Source: Leuctra nigra
Lineage: Eukaryota > Arthropoda > Insecta > Plecoptera > Leuctridae
Direction of reading: 5' to 3'
Assembly (NCBI GenBank): GCA_934045905.1
Contig: OW203762.1
Coordinates: 45,595,411-45,659,410 of the forward strand
DNA: 64,000 nt
The translations under genes were made by a program, and so were the position numbers. Positions 22,580 to 33,203 of the stretch are shown here, piece by piece. Position 1 is the first letter of the stretch. Each line of letters opens with the position of its first letter. The notes beneath the pieces were generated by a model. It ran no database searches, had not been told where the DNA came from, and worked only from the letters and a program-made list of their open reading frames with translations.

Positions 22580-23917
22580 TTGAGCGAGCGAAGCGAGCGT
22601 CTCCTTTTGGCTCTTTTGGCACGGACCTCTGTTTTTTTTTTTTTTTTTTTGTATTTTTTTTTTTTTTTTTTTTTTGTCTGTTAAGGCTAGGCCACAATTG
22701 TCGTAATGCTTAATGTCTAATGTTTAATGTTTAGTGCTTAGTGTTTAAGAGAAATGGATGATAGGGTTTATGTGATATGGGCCACAACATGAAATAGTGA
22801 TTAGTGTTTAGTCGCAGTGAAATAAGAATTGAATAAAATCCATTTCTTATGACAAAAACCTTACGACAAGCCAATCAGAAAGACTTACTATTGTTGCTGC
22901 GCAGTGGAGAAATTCAGAACTTGTAACAACAACATTTAAAATTGCAGAAAAGTGGCAGATAATATTAAACTAGATAGTAATGTATTTGACAAGACGAAAT
23001 AAGTAATTTACTAATTTTAGAGCAGATTTTTGTTTCAAATGAAGGCTGTAAATCTTCAGGAGGCTCTGGAGACACTAGCGCTACTACAGTTGAAATAAGA
23101 ACCTATTCTGGCCCTCCTTATACATTAGACATTAAGCATTAAACACTAAACATTAAACATTAAGCATTACGACAATTGTGGCCTAGCCTTTAATAGCCGA
23201 TACACAGGTCGCACCGTTTCACCTATCGATCTGAAATTTTGCACACATGTAAAACCAACCTTCTCTGTTAGCAGACCCAATTTTTTTTAAAATCCATTCA
23301 TTGGTTAAAATTTAAATAAATATCTCCTGATAGGCTGAAAAAATAAAACGGTCTTCCATAATTCTGATCAAATTCATATTTTGGCTATACAGGTCAGAGT
23401 TTTTCTTCGATCGAGCTGAAATTTTGCACACATGTAAACCCACCCTTATCTGTTTGCAGGCCCTAATTATATTTGAAATCCATTCATTAGTTAAAATTTA
23501 AATAAATGTCTCCTGATAGGCTGAAAATGAAAACGGTCTTCGGTAATCTGATCAAACTCATATTTTGCATGATCATTAAGACTAACATTGTCTCTTATTT
23601 TACAAAATTTCATCCCAATCAGTTAAGAACGTATGAACTTATTGACATTTTTTATATCTGTCAGTAATGAAGTATCGAAAGTAATGTTTTCCAGTGCCAC
23701 TTGAATTGAATCTGATTTGCTATATTTACCAGGGTGCTTAGATGCTATTTTCAAGTTTCGATGAAAAGCATAACATACTTTTTTATTGATTGAGTGATCA
23801 TATTTCAATTAAATATGGATGTGTATGTTTTCTTTGCGTTATGTACGCATTTCCGGTTCGAGAATTTGCACGTACCCGTGCTCACTCATCAACGCGTTAC
23901 ACTGAGCGTTTTCCTAG
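22580..23917 (+). mobile_element. GAGCGAGCG-family element, copy B
   Basis: Head TTGAGCGAGCGAAGCGAGCG, a T-rich tract, a body with GATCGAGCTGAAATTTTGCA-type blocks, and a tail ending CACTGAGCGTTTTCCTAG. It closely resembles copy A at 3605. A Harbinger-like MITE interrupts it near the head. Confidence 0.7.
22684..23189. mobile_element. Harbinger-like MITE (506 bp) nested in copy B
   Basis: The ends AGGCTAGGCCACAATTGTCG / CGACAATTGTGGCCTAGCCT are perfect, and the inverted repeats continue for over 60 bp with variants of TTAATGTTTA. The 3-bp duplication TTA (22681-22683 and 23190-23192) fits PIF/Harbinger. There is no transposase. Confidence 0.85.
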
Positions 23918-24603
23918 TTATTTCTTATGAAGAATTAAAAATTTCTACAAAAAATACAGTTTGGAAATTTTATCAAAAAATAAACTTTATACAACTTTGT
24001 GAATAATATTATATCCAAGTGATATACATGATTTTTTTTATTAAAAGAAGGAACCTTAAAGAACCTTTAAGAACCTAATTGATTATAAAGGTTCGGGTTC
24101 CGGTTCTTTGGGAAAAAAGTATAACGGTTCCGGTTCCGAAATTATAAAGGTTCATACCGGTTCTAGGTTCCGGTTCGGGTCCCTGGCTCTACAATACATT
24201 GCCTGAATATGTCAAGAGTATTCAGTGCAGGAATGGATTCAAACATGACTTAAAGAAGTTTCTCCTCGATCATTCCTTCTATAGTGTTCAAGAATTTCTT
24301 GACTCTTAATTTGATTTTTCCAGTTAGGTATGCTAAGTGTGTTTAATATGTTGACTTTATTATTTTATAATGTAATAATTATGACAATGTACAATGTAAT
24401 GTATAACAATGTTTGTATACAATTTTTATTGTTCTTGCAAATAAACCAAATACAAATACAAATGTTATTGAGTCCAAGGTGCTTTTTACTTCACCTTTGA
24501 GAAAGATCCAATGGAAACATCAACATGACAACCAATTTAAAAAAAGTTAAAAAAGAGAGAAGGTATCCTTTTTTTTGCATATTATATAGAAATATTTTAA
24601 GTC

Positions 24604-24705
24604 CAGCCCACACTAGCAACTTCTGGTTTATGAACACATTATTGACTGCGCACGAGCAGAACCTAGTTAAATAAAACAAAAGTTGTTGTGTGGACTCTCT
24701 AGTGG
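24604..24705. mobile_element. Diverged copy of the 57.2-kb MITE family
   Basis: The ends CACTAGCAACTTCTGGTTTA and AAACAAAAGTTGTTGTGTGG with an internal GAGCAGAACC match the termini of the element at 57245-57363. Confidence 0.5.
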
Positions 24706-24889
24706 ACTTTCCAGACCTACTCTGGAAAAACCAAAACAATTCAGGAACGAGACTGCAGAATTTGCAAATGCAGATTTAAAGTGTATACTTCTCTTCTCTC
24801 TACAGGCAGTTTCACAGCCAATACGCATCCGCAAAAAAAAATTTAATTTGTAATTGTGCATGTCTTTTTGGTTATTGTCCAGGTTACCG

Positions 24890-24920
<31 letters not shown>

Positions 24921-25493
24921 ATAGCAATAGAAGAGCAAGTTCAAACCCTTACTTCTGAGAGGTAACCTATGTAATGTATACATAATTTTTACCTATCTTT
25001 GGCATTCTGGCTCGGCACTTGTCCCGGTGCTGCATAGTCCATGTACATTTATGCATCCATCCATACATTATACAGTGTACATAAATTGTCCCAAAAATAC
25101 TTCCCAGCATATTAATCTAGCACAAATCGGAAAACACCGACTCAAGGAAGTCTCGTGAAAATTAGATTTCAGAATAATATTACAATTAGTATTTCAAAGA
25201 GTTAAACAAATGATCATCACAGCAGATGCAGATTGTTGTCCCATTCCGTTTTTCCCACCAAAATCACAAGTGATATCAATTTGATTTTAAGAATGAAAAC
25301 TTCACTTTTCTCCAGTGCTATGTAAGTTTGTCATTATTTGTGATGATATTTACACATTTTTTGGATTTAATTTCAAAAGACTTCTTTATTAAATATACTT
25401 TCTCTCCTACTAACATAGGGTGTGCAGTTATATACCTAGTATTCCTATTCTACCAAGAACTTTGAAGTCCCTCTGCTTGTCAAGTTTCTAGAA
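24706..25493. other. No gene; contains a long poly-C tract
   Basis: A run of about 24 C residues lies at 24891-24914. The remainder is AT-rich and unremarkable up to the LTR element's target site. Confidence 0.5.
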
Positions 25494-26006
25494 CAATTGT
25501 AACAAGTTGGCCTATCTAGGTTAGAAAATTAACTTTAAAAATAATAATGTTTGCTTGAAGTAGGTTTAAAGAATGAACAAGCTTGTAGCATGGCATTCTT
25601 AGAGTCAAGGTTAACTGAACACAAAGTAATTAATTAGAATCATTATGTAAACTTACAATCTTTAAAATTCAACAGCAATCAAAATATAGACAAAAATATA
25701 ACAAGCAATCAAATAAGTTTAACAATGTGCAATTATATCAAGAAAGTGAGTGAATCCATATAAAAAGTATGTGACCTTACCTAAATTGTGATGTCACCAC
25801 GTAATAACAAGTGAACCAGTCATTGTGATAACGCTACAAAACCAGTCAGCCAGACTAGTTTTCAGTGATTCCAAGAAAAGCATGGGCCTACGTGCAGAAA
25901 GAAAGTCGTTTCGCGGGCTTTAGAAATGACAGAATGTCTAAAATTAGCTACCACGTGTACGAAACCAACCAATCAGATTCTTTGGAGGGAAAACGATGTC
26001 AGAGGG

Positions 26007-26042
26007 TATAAAACGTCAGGCTACCAGCCAAACTTCATCAGT
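26007..26042 (+). promoter_or_regulatory. LTR core promoter (TATA and initiator)
   Basis: TATAAAA at 26007-26013 is followed 31-33 bases later by TCAGT at 26038-26042, the arthropod initiator word. This places the transcript start near 26040 and defines U3 as 25498 to about 26039. Confidence 0.7.
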
Positions 26043-26673
26043 CGGAGTTTTCTCAGAGCAGTGAGACCTGCCTCGCGAACCGTGAAGCCTTGTGCACGCA
26101 ACATAGTATAATTTCAGCGAGACAGTGCCGATGTGATCGAAGGTAAACATTAAAATAACATTTTTGTATAAACGTCAACCCAGTAAATTCAAACTTCAAG
26201 CCTAATGCTGAGGCAAATAATATCGCATTAAGACAATTTCAAGTTACAAGTGATCAACTGAACAGTTTCAACATTAAAGTCAGTAAATGTTAAAGTATAA
26301 AAGTTAGTGAATTGCAACTCCGGGAGAAACCGACGAGTCTGCAGCCACGAACGTCATCAGCCTGAGCCAACTTGATCCAACTGCTCGAGGAGGTCACTCC
26401 TTGTGCACGGACTGCTGGACGTCCTGGTAACCAAGGGGTTATTAAACAACATCATCGCATCGCAGCTGAAGGAGGTGACATATCCAGTCATTTCATTCTG
26501 CTGGTGGACTGGAGTTCACGGGACACACTACGCAAGAGTCAACGCCATCCACTTGTTTACGCGGAAGTAAACAAACTAGACGACATCATCACTACTGCCG
26601 ACGTATCGAACGTAATATTGTTTCATAATTTTTGATTGCTCTTTTCACATCAATGAACATTTATTTTCTTTGT

Positions 26674-26700
26674 AATAAACAAATTATAATATTGCTGATT
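26674..26700 (+). terminator. LTR polyadenylation signal
   Basis: AATAAA near 26674, followed by the T/G-rich stretch TTCTTTGTGTTCTATC, fits an R/U5 3'-end-forming signal. The 3' LTR copy lies 4,042 bases downstream. Confidence 0.5.
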
Positions 26701-26741
26701 CTTTGTGTTCTATCCTCTGAGCCAAATCCCGCAGGTTTCAG

Positions 26742-26765
26742 TGGCGCTCAACGTGTGGGGCTCGA
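26742..26765 (+). other. Primer-binding site (tRNA-Lys-like)
   Basis: TGGCGCTCAACG begins one base after the LTR. Together with the following GTGTGGGGCTCGA it resembles the complement of the 3' end of tRNA-Lys(CUU), with one substitution and a 2-base insertion. The identity of the primer is inferred from known retroelements. Confidence 0.65.
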
Positions 26766-26967
26766 ATAACATTCCTGGGAGCAATTGTTTTGAAAGAAAT
26801 AATTGTTTTCTTGATTGTGAAAGAGTACTCAGTTGTTCTGAAACTTGTGGACACAGGCATTGCGTAAAATTTTCATGTATTTGGAAATTTTACATAGAAT
26901 CAACCCGTTAACGTAAAGATAAAGCCAACTGTAGATTTGTTCATGTTAGTTCATTACATCTGTTACG

Positions 26968-27219
26968 ATGGCAGATCGAGATGCAAGTTTATCGTCAACT
27001 GTGAATTTAGATGATACTGTAGAGGGGGCAGAGCTTAGTGAGTCAGAGGTCACGAGTATTCAGGTGATAGAGGGGGGCAGAAACATCAACTGTGTAGTTA
27101 ATTATCATGGGAACAAGTTTGTTGTTATTGATAGCGTGGGAACCAGATTAGGCATCGACAGAAATGACCTAACCCAGTCGCTGATGATTGTTGACGGAAG
27201 TCGTCTGAAGAAGATGTAA
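26968..27219 (+). CDS. LTR-element ORF1, 83-codon protein of unknown function
   Basis: This is the first ORF downstream of the primer-binding site. The N-terminal ~35 residues are acidic (DDTVEGAELSESEVTS). The rest looks like a small beta-rich unit, with NINCVVNYHGNKFVVIDSVG and then LGIDRNDLTQSLMIVDG. It stops 42 bases before ORF2, in a different frame. It has no zinc knuckle or capsid motif that I recognise, so a Gag remnant is possible but unsupported. Its position in a young element favours a real coding role or recent descent from one. Confidence 0.5.
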   Translation: MADRDASLSSTVNLDDTVEGAELSESEVTSIQVIEGGRNINCVVNYHGNKFVVIDSVGTRLGIDRNDLTQSLMIVDGSRLKKM

Positions 27220-27261
27220 AGATTCAGAAAATTGAAGAATAAGTCGTAAAGAACTTTTACG

Positions 27262-29199
27262 ATGGATGAAAAAGATGAAGAATATTGGAAATCCTGGGTC
27301 GAGCTAAATAAGAAGGAATATGAAGAACAAGAAGAAAATAGAAGTGTCAAATTAGAATTCTGCGAGTTTAGTAATCGGGATTTATACCATTTAATGAGAA
27401 CAGAACGAATTGATGAATTGTCAAGAAGAATCTATATAGAATTTGAAAGAAGAAGAGAAGAAAAATGGACGATGAAAGAATTTGCTACATTGGATGAGGA
27501 AGAGTTGATGAGTATTTGTCACGACAGGACAGAAGAAAATGCGCAGATTAGTAAAAGGGCAAGGGCAGAATTACTTAGGAGATACGACAAAGAAGACGAA
27601 AATTGGAGAAGATATAGGGAATACAAATATGAAGCAGAGGAAACGTATCCCAAGCAAAGTTCCGAATATGATGACCACGTGTACGGAGCAGAATATTATG
27701 ATGATTATGCAGATTCGGAAAGTGAAGATTTGAAGCAATTGTGGCATTGGGAACGCGTAAATCTCATAGAATACGTCCGTGAAGTTTCAAGAAAATGGAA
27801 GGATGAACTGGAGAAAGACGCTGCATTCGAAGCAGATGTTTCAACGAGAGAAGAAGAAGAAGAAGTTGTCTGCAATAGGTTGCAATCAGATGTGAATTCT
27901 GAGCAGAGCTGTGAGCAGCCTGACAAAGTTGAAGAAAGTTTTTATGAGGTTACAACGCCGCAAGAAGATGTTCAAGATTTTTGTCTGCCCAAGACACAGA
28001 AGAAGGAAGAAGAAGAAACGAAGATTCAGAGTCAGGATCGTGTTGAAATCGCTGATATTTCAGTACGAGAGAAAATTGAAGAAGATGCCGAGATTATACT
28101 TCCACAAGATAATTTCGAAGAAACCAGTGAACAATTTGAAGTTGAGAAAGTTGAGTTGCAGAACAACGACGTCATCACGAAAGAGCAAGAAGATTTAGAC
28201 CAGCTGAAGACATGTGAAGTTGTCATTGAAGGTGTTAAAGAAGACGCTGTAAAGAAAGCAGAGAGTCAAGAAAACGAATCGTTCGAAGATGAAGTCATTC
28301 CAGAATGTTTGGTACAGGGAGTTGCAGAGGAAACCGTGAACAATTCACGAGATGAAAATGAAGAATTTGAGGTGACTAGACAAGCCTTGGTCAATATTGG
28401 GTTTGACGACGATAAAATGGAGACTGTTTGTTGTGAGGAGGATCTGGACTGTAATGTTGTTGTTGAATTGAATTTGGAGGAGGAAGAATTTGTTGATTTC
28501 AGACGCAAAGGTCGTACTGAAGATTTGGAGATTATTGAAGATCTGAAGATTATTGAGAATCTTGAAGATATTGAGAATATTGAGATTATTGAGATGGTTA
28601 CTGAAACCATAGTTATTGAAGAAAAAGCAGCAGATCAAGAACAATTAGTTAAATCCGAGTCTAGTTTTGTCCAAGAATTTGAGAAGAGCGAAAATTACAA
28701 CTTTTGTGCGGAGCTTAGTTCGATTCCAGCCGCAAGTATTACTGAACGAGTGAATGACGAGTTATTAATAACATTGAACGACGAGTTGACCGAAACCAGT
28801 TATGACGAGAAAATACAACCCTTTGATTACGTAGCAAACATGGAAATGCTCGAAGAAATTGCATACGAAGAAATGATGAAGATTACATGTCCGTTGATGC
28901 AAGAATCTCTACAAATTGAAGATAAAGACTTTCAAGATGAAGAAAGTAACGAAGAAACTGAAACGGAAGTCAAGAAAGAAATTGAAACTTATACATCGAC
29001 CACTGCAAGGAATAAGCGTGAAGAATTCTTCTGGACACACCTAGTTGAGGTAATTTCAATAGGGCCAACGCAAGATGTTCAAGAAGATGCCAAAGTTTCA
29101 TTCCCATTCGATCGTGGACGGATGATAGAAAAACAATACGTCGAGCAGCTGATTCCTACTGATGACAACAGCAATGTTGATGTTATGGTCGCAGTATGA
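27262..29199 (+). CDS. LTR-element ORF2, 645-codon acidic protein
   Basis: I do not recognise this protein. It is dominated by Glu and Asp throughout, with aromatic and basic residues concentrated in the first ~130 residues. Residues about 35-69 and 74-115 look like a diverged tandem duplication: each begins with an EF(S/A) word, has a Leu-rich middle, then an (I/L)S(R/K)R segment and ends near a Trp. Residues about 417-450 form an Ile/Leu-spaced stretch (EDLEIIEDLKIIENL) suggesting a helix or coiled coil. No CCHC knuckle, protease, RT or integrase motif is visible, so this is not pol. It may be an extreme Gag, a captured host gene or a novel accessory protein. The start at 27262 is the first ATG of the frame, and the frame has no stop for 645 codons. 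Antisense frames here are shadows. Confidence 0.75.
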   Translation: MDEKDEEYWKSWVELNKKEYEEQEENRSVKLEFCEFSNRDLYHLMRTERIDELSRRIYIEFERRREEKWTMKEFATLDEEELMSICHDRTEENAQISKRARAELLRRYDKEDENWRRYREYKYEAEETYPKQSSEYDDHVYGAEYYDDYADSESEDLKQLWHWERVNLIEYVREVSRKWKDELEKDAAFEADVSTREEEEEVVCNRLQSDVNSEQSCEQPDKVEESFYEVTTPQEDVQDFCLPKTQKKEEEETKIQSQDRVEIADISVREKIEEDAEIILPQDNFEETSEQFEVEKVELQNNDVITKEQEDLDQLKTCEVVIEGVKEDAVKKAESQENESFEDEVIPECLVQGVAEETVNNSRDENEEFEVTRQALVNIGFDDDKMETVCCEEDLDCNVVVELNLEEEEFVDFRRKGRTEDLEIIEDLKIIENLEDIENIEIIEMVTETIVIEEKAADQEQLVKSESSFVQEFEKSENYNFCAELSSIPAASITERVNDELLITLNDELTETSYDEKIQPFDYVANMEMLEEIAYEEMMKITCPLMQESLQIEDKDFQDEESNEETETEVKKEIETYTSTTARNKREEFFWTHLVEVISIGPTQDVQEDAKVSFPFDRGRMIEKQYVEQLIPTDDNSNVDVMVAV

Positions 29200-29539
29200 T
29201 GACCCAGCAAGAGTAGGTCACTAGGCCAATAACGGGACTGTGATAAGAGAGAGGGTTGAGTTGAGCATCGTTTCCGGGAAGTAGGATGAGGTTTGTTTTT
29301 GTTTTGGTAGACGGAGGGGTGAGTTCATTCATTCAGGTTTAGATTAGACAGCTGTAAGGGGAAATAAACTTGCATCTGTTGAAGGAAACTTTTTGTTTGT
29401 CAAAAGGAAGAAATTATTCCTGCTAGATAGTCCAGTCTCTATGTGAATCCTTGTTTTATCACCATTTTCTCATTCAAAATTTCAATGTATTTCAAATTTA
29501 CTTCAGTCAAAAGGTGAACAACAAGAATTCAGGGGGCTC
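29200..29539 (+). other. 3' internal region with polypurine tract
   Basis: About 340 non-coding bases follow ORF2. They end in AGAATTCAGGGGGCTC just before the 3' LTR, a short polypurine-like primer for plus-strand synthesis. The tract is weak compared with classic elements. Confidence 0.55.
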
Positions 29540-30782
29540 TGTAACAAGTTGGCCTATCTAGGTTAGAAAATTAACTTTAAAAATAATAATGTTTGCTTGA
29601 AGTAGGTTTAAAGAATGAACAAGCTTGTAGCATGGCATTCTTAGAGTCAAGGTTAACTGAACACAAAGTAATTAATTAGAATCATTATGTAAACTTACAA
29701 TCTTTAAAATTCAACAGCAATCAAAATATAGACAAAAATATAACAAGCAATCAAATAAGTTTAACAATGTGCAATTATATCAAGAAAGTGAGTGAATCCA
29801 TATAAAAAGTATGTGACCTTACCTAAATTGTGATGTCACCACGTAATAACAAGTGAACCAGTCATTGTGATAACGCTACAAAACCAGTCAGCCAGACTAG
29901 TTTTCAGTGATTCCAAGAAAAGCATGGGCCTACGTGCAGAAAGAAAGTCGTTTCGCGGGCTTTAGAAATGACAGAATGTCTAAAATTAGCTACCACGTGT
30001 ACGAAACCAACCAATCAGATTCTTTGGAGGGAAAACGATGTCAGAGGGTATAAAACGTCAGGCTACCAGCCAAACTTCATCAGTCGGAGTTTTCTCAGAG
30101 CAGTGAGACCTGCCTCGCGAACCGTGAAGCCTTGTGCACGCAACATAGTATAATTTCAGCGAGACAGTGCCGATGTGATCGAAGGTAAACATTAAAATAA
30201 CATTTTTGTATAAACGTCAACCCAGTAAATTCAAACTTCAAGCCTAATGCTGAGGCAAATAATATCGCATTAAGACAATTTCAAGTTACAAGTGATCAAC
30301 TGAACAGTTTCAACATTAAAGTCAGTAAATGTTAAAGTATAAAAGTTAGTGAATTGCAACTCCGGGAGAAACCGACGAGTCTGCAGCCACGAACGTCATC
30401 AGCCTGAGCCAACTTGATCCAACTGCTCGAGGAGGTCACTCCTTGTGCACGGACTGCTGGACGTCCTGGTAACCAAGGGGTTATTAAACAACATCATCGC
30501 ATCGCAGCTGAAGGAGGTGACATATCCAGTCATTTCATTCTGCTGGTGGACTGGAGTTCACGGGACACACTACGCAAGAGTCAACGCCATCCACTTGTTT
30601 ACGCGGAAGTAAACAAACTAGACGACATCATCACTACTGCCGACGTATCGAACGTAATATTGTTTCATAATTTTTGATTGCTCTTTTCACATCAATGAAC
30701 ATTTATTTTCTTTGTAATAAACAAATTATAATATTGCTGATTCTTTGTGTTCTATCCTCTGAGCCAAATCCCGCAGGTTTCA
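29540..30782 (+). repeat. 3' LTR
   Basis: It has the same length and boundaries as 25498-26740. TATAAAA lies at 30049-30055 by the 4,042-base offset. The flank CAAT at 30783 completes the target duplication. Confidence 0.93.
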
Positions 30783-30786
30783 CAAT

Positions 30787-33200
30787 CATTAGATTACTGC
30801 TGAAATTCCATTGAAATAGGCGAAGTTCGGATGTGATCAATGGAAGGGAACTACATACAATATAAGCCGCTCATTTCTCAAAGACAACACATTTATTTCA
30901 TGGTACAATAGCAACAACCTACTGCCACTTATGACAGTCCAATTTAATTCAACAGTTCATCATGGGTGGATCAAATGTTCGTGTGAGATGCAAATGCCAA
31001 GTGAACCAAAACAGAAGCAATATAAACTGTCTCATCTGGGAAGATTTCATATCTTCAACCAGTTCTCTGCTCAAAAAATTAACATTCATTGGTTTATAGT
31101 AATTCGGGAACTCATGTGATGCGAGTAAATAGAAAATTAATTTTATCATAAAGCCAGTTACAATCCCAGACCTTCAATTTTGACGTAACTAAAGTGGAAA
31201 ACCCTATTGTTAAAGATAGCGAAGTGTGAAGAAACTGCTTGAGGAGAACCAAGCCACACCTAGAAGTAGAAACACTCATTAATAAAATCAATAACAAATT
31301 AAAAACTTCTAAATCCACATTGACTACACTAACCAAAACTAGGCAACTATTTATCTGTGAATATCAATCGATTTTAAACACAAATTTGAGCATCAATAAA
31401 TTAACAAACGGTTCTCGCATCTCTTATTACACCATTAGATTCGAGTGAGTTATTCGACAACTCTCATTGCGCCTAGTGATTATTACTTGAACATCGTTAA
31501 TCGCTCGCAACCCTTAGATTTGTATTACTTTTATCGTTATTAAGAAACGTGATCTTCTGTAGATACTGGACATCGAGGCTGATGTACTGTGATTTAGAGG
31601 AATGATTTGCTAGTCGCATCTCTTACTTACGCTTCACACGCACACACGTTTCTTCCGCTCTTCGCTGGGTCAATTCGCTGACCGTCGCCTTACATTGCCA
31701 ACGCCGATCGTTCTCGCTCGGCAAGTTTACTAGTCGACTACATCTTCTTTTTTGTTACGTTGTTTGGCACCCTCAAGATTGCCCATGATGTTCGTTCTTA
31801 CTTGATATACAAGTGTACGGATGTTTGGCTACTTGTATTAAGTTTTTATGATTTTAATTGTAGAATGAGGAGGTTGGTTTATTCATCATGTAAATGTAAT
31901 CAAGGTGTAAACAAACAGTTTTTACCAAACCATTTAATCAGATTGATTTATTTGTTCCAATGATAAGAAGCTTTATGCTAACATAATTCTCTATGAATTC
32001 AGTCCACACGCAATATAATGGAAGACTACAGACTACAGACATGGAAGTAAAAAAGCAAATAATAAAACTAGTTGGTGTACTACATTTACTCTTAATATTA
32101 GGTATTATGTTGGGAACTTAGCTAACATAAGTAAATAATGTACAACACTCATATTTTAAAAGCATGGATCGGAACGTTTCTGCCAATATCGAATTCTTCT
32201 ACACGACACTTCTGTATTACACCTAAATACCTATTAAAGGTACATCATGTCCTGATATTAACCTAATGGGTTACATTGAAATGTGATAGGAGTCGACCGT
32301 GAATTGTGAGTCATTTAATGTCCGTTACCATCCAGCCTGTCACAATAGGAAAAGTGATACCGGAGAGGCCGGGTTTCAATTCCCACACGCTTTCAAGGTA
32401 CGGACTTGTAACACAACGGAAGGTGATTAATCGTATAAAAAAGCTTGAGTGAATTTCGCCGCCCGCACAAACGGATCTGAATCGGCGACTACGTCGTGGT
32501 CTAGAACCGTCGAGGTGGCAGCAAGTCGCGGCCGCGATCGAGGGTCGATGGTGCGGGGTAGCTACGGCACATAGAAGAACAAGACCTTGGATTCAACGAA
32601 ACTTCGCACAGCGAGGGCTGTTACTCCAGCCAGCTAGAAGAACCAACCAACAAAACACGCGCTTCACATTAGCTTCGTCGCATAGATCCAAGTAACGATA
32701 AGTCAATAAAGGTGCAACAAATTAATTAAAGGAGCATTGGGATTCTCCGGCATTTCTTTTCTGCTTCTTTTTTATAATTGGGAATCGAACCCCTAATTAC
32801 ACTGGAAAGTGAATGACTGAGCCAAGAGAATATTGTTTACTTTTTACTATGTATTGCAAAGTGGGTTTACAATATTTAAGCTCATACTTCTACTTTATGT
32901 ACTTCTGAAGAACTTATCTGTAAACAATCAATCATCTTATCAATCATCATTAATTAGGTTTTCGGAAATAAATATAAATTTTCTTCAATTAATGTTTCCA
33001 GACACCATGAGATTTTAAAAATGCGTAGCCAAGGCAATTTTCCTCGCCAAATCAGAACATGCAATCGCACGCCGTTTAACATCCCGAGTCAGGTACGAGG
33101 TATCGAGAGAATGATCCGGCCCGCACACGGTGAGGTCAAGGAACGTAGAAAATGATGTGTTGAAACTTGCGAGGACAAAAGGTCAGAGCCACTGAAATGA
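30787..33200. other. Mostly unannotated; some CG-rich and tRNA-like sequence
   Basis: No exon is supported. CG-richer segments lie at 31.61-31.73 and 32.46-32.58 kb. Two B-box-like words point towards each other: GGGTTTCAATTCCC (+, about 32372) and, on the minus strand, GGGGTTCGATTCCC (about 32776-32789) with TTGGCTCAGTCATT upstream as an A-box. The segment between may be a tRNA-derived SINE or part of an old LTR. The 3' UTR of the RRM gene may extend into the right part. Confidence 0.35.
32765..32830 (-). repeat. tRNA-derived SINE head (minus strand)
   Basis: On the minus strand an A-box-like TTGGCTCAGTCATT is followed about 30 bases later by the B-box GGGGTTCGATTCCC. The flanks do not pair as an acceptor stem, so a functional tRNA is not supported. 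Confidence 0.4.
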
Positions 33201-33203
33201 AAC

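Larger units (their letters stand above)
22122..24185. mobile_element. Non-autonomous hAT element inserted in the LINE
   Basis: The ends CAGGGACCCGAACC / GGTTCGGGTCCCTG are perfect 14-bp inverted repeats, flanked by the 8-bp duplication GCTCTACA (22114-22121 and 24186-24193). Just inside both ends are clusters of GGTTCCGGTTCC-like words, the kind of subterminal repeats hAT transposases bind. The interior is filled by the GAGCGAGCG element at 22580-23917, so the original hAT core was only about 0.7 kb. Confidence 0.9.
21806..24466 (+). mobile_element. 5'-truncated LINE remnant (3' end of ORF2)
   Basis: Translating from about 21805 gives FWGATLDSNRAFRAQKKVIR..., the region C-terminal to the reverse-transcriptase domain in jockey-like LINEs (WG...RAQKKVIR, a TRGASNL block, then LYNTLPEYVK and FKHDLKKFLL). 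The frame carries one premature TAG at 22043-22045. It is interrupted at 22121/22122 by a hAT element, resumes in register at 24194 and stops at 24307-24309. The tail is an AAATACAAATAC simple repeat at about 24440-24466. The piece is dead: no endonuclease and no RT core remain. Confidence 0.8.
25498..26740 (+). repeat. 5' LTR
   Basis: It runs from TGTAAC to GGTTTCA and matches 29540-30782 in length and, by eye, in sequence. Short frames of 61 and 87 codons occur identically in both LTRs and are not regarded as genes. Confidence 0.93.
25498..30782 (+). mobile_element. Non-autonomous LTR retrotransposon (5,285 bp)
   Basis: Two direct LTRs of 1,243 bp each begin TGTAAC and end TTTCA (TG...CA). 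They are flanked by the 4-bp duplication CAAT (25494-25497 and 30783-30786). The LTRs look identical by eye, which indicates a very recent insertion. A primer-binding site starts one base after the 5' LTR, and a purine-rich tract precedes the 3' LTR. The 2.8-kb interior has no protease, reverse transcriptase, RNase H, integrase or CCHC motif. It holds an 83-codon ORF and a 645-codon acidic ORF. Movement therefore needs enzymes in trans. The 4-bp duplication fits Gypsy-type or copia-like integrases less or more loosely, so the helper is unknown. Confidence 0.92.

Noticed and set aside
25926..26635. Open frames of 61 and 87 codons in the LTRs
   Set aside because: They are present identically in both LTRs, overlap the promoter and R region, and have no recognisable protein features.
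27705..28644. Antisense and alternate-frame ORFs of up to 114 codons inside the acidic ORF
   Set aside because: They are shadows of GAA/GAT-rich codons, read as Ser/Phe-rich frames on the other strand.
25498..30782. Complete endogenous retrovirus
   Set aside because: There is no protease, reverse transcriptase, integrase or envelope frame in the 2.8-kb interior.
32765..32830. Functional tRNA gene on the minus strand
   Set aside because: A- and B-boxes are present, but no acceptor stem or anticodon arm can be paired.
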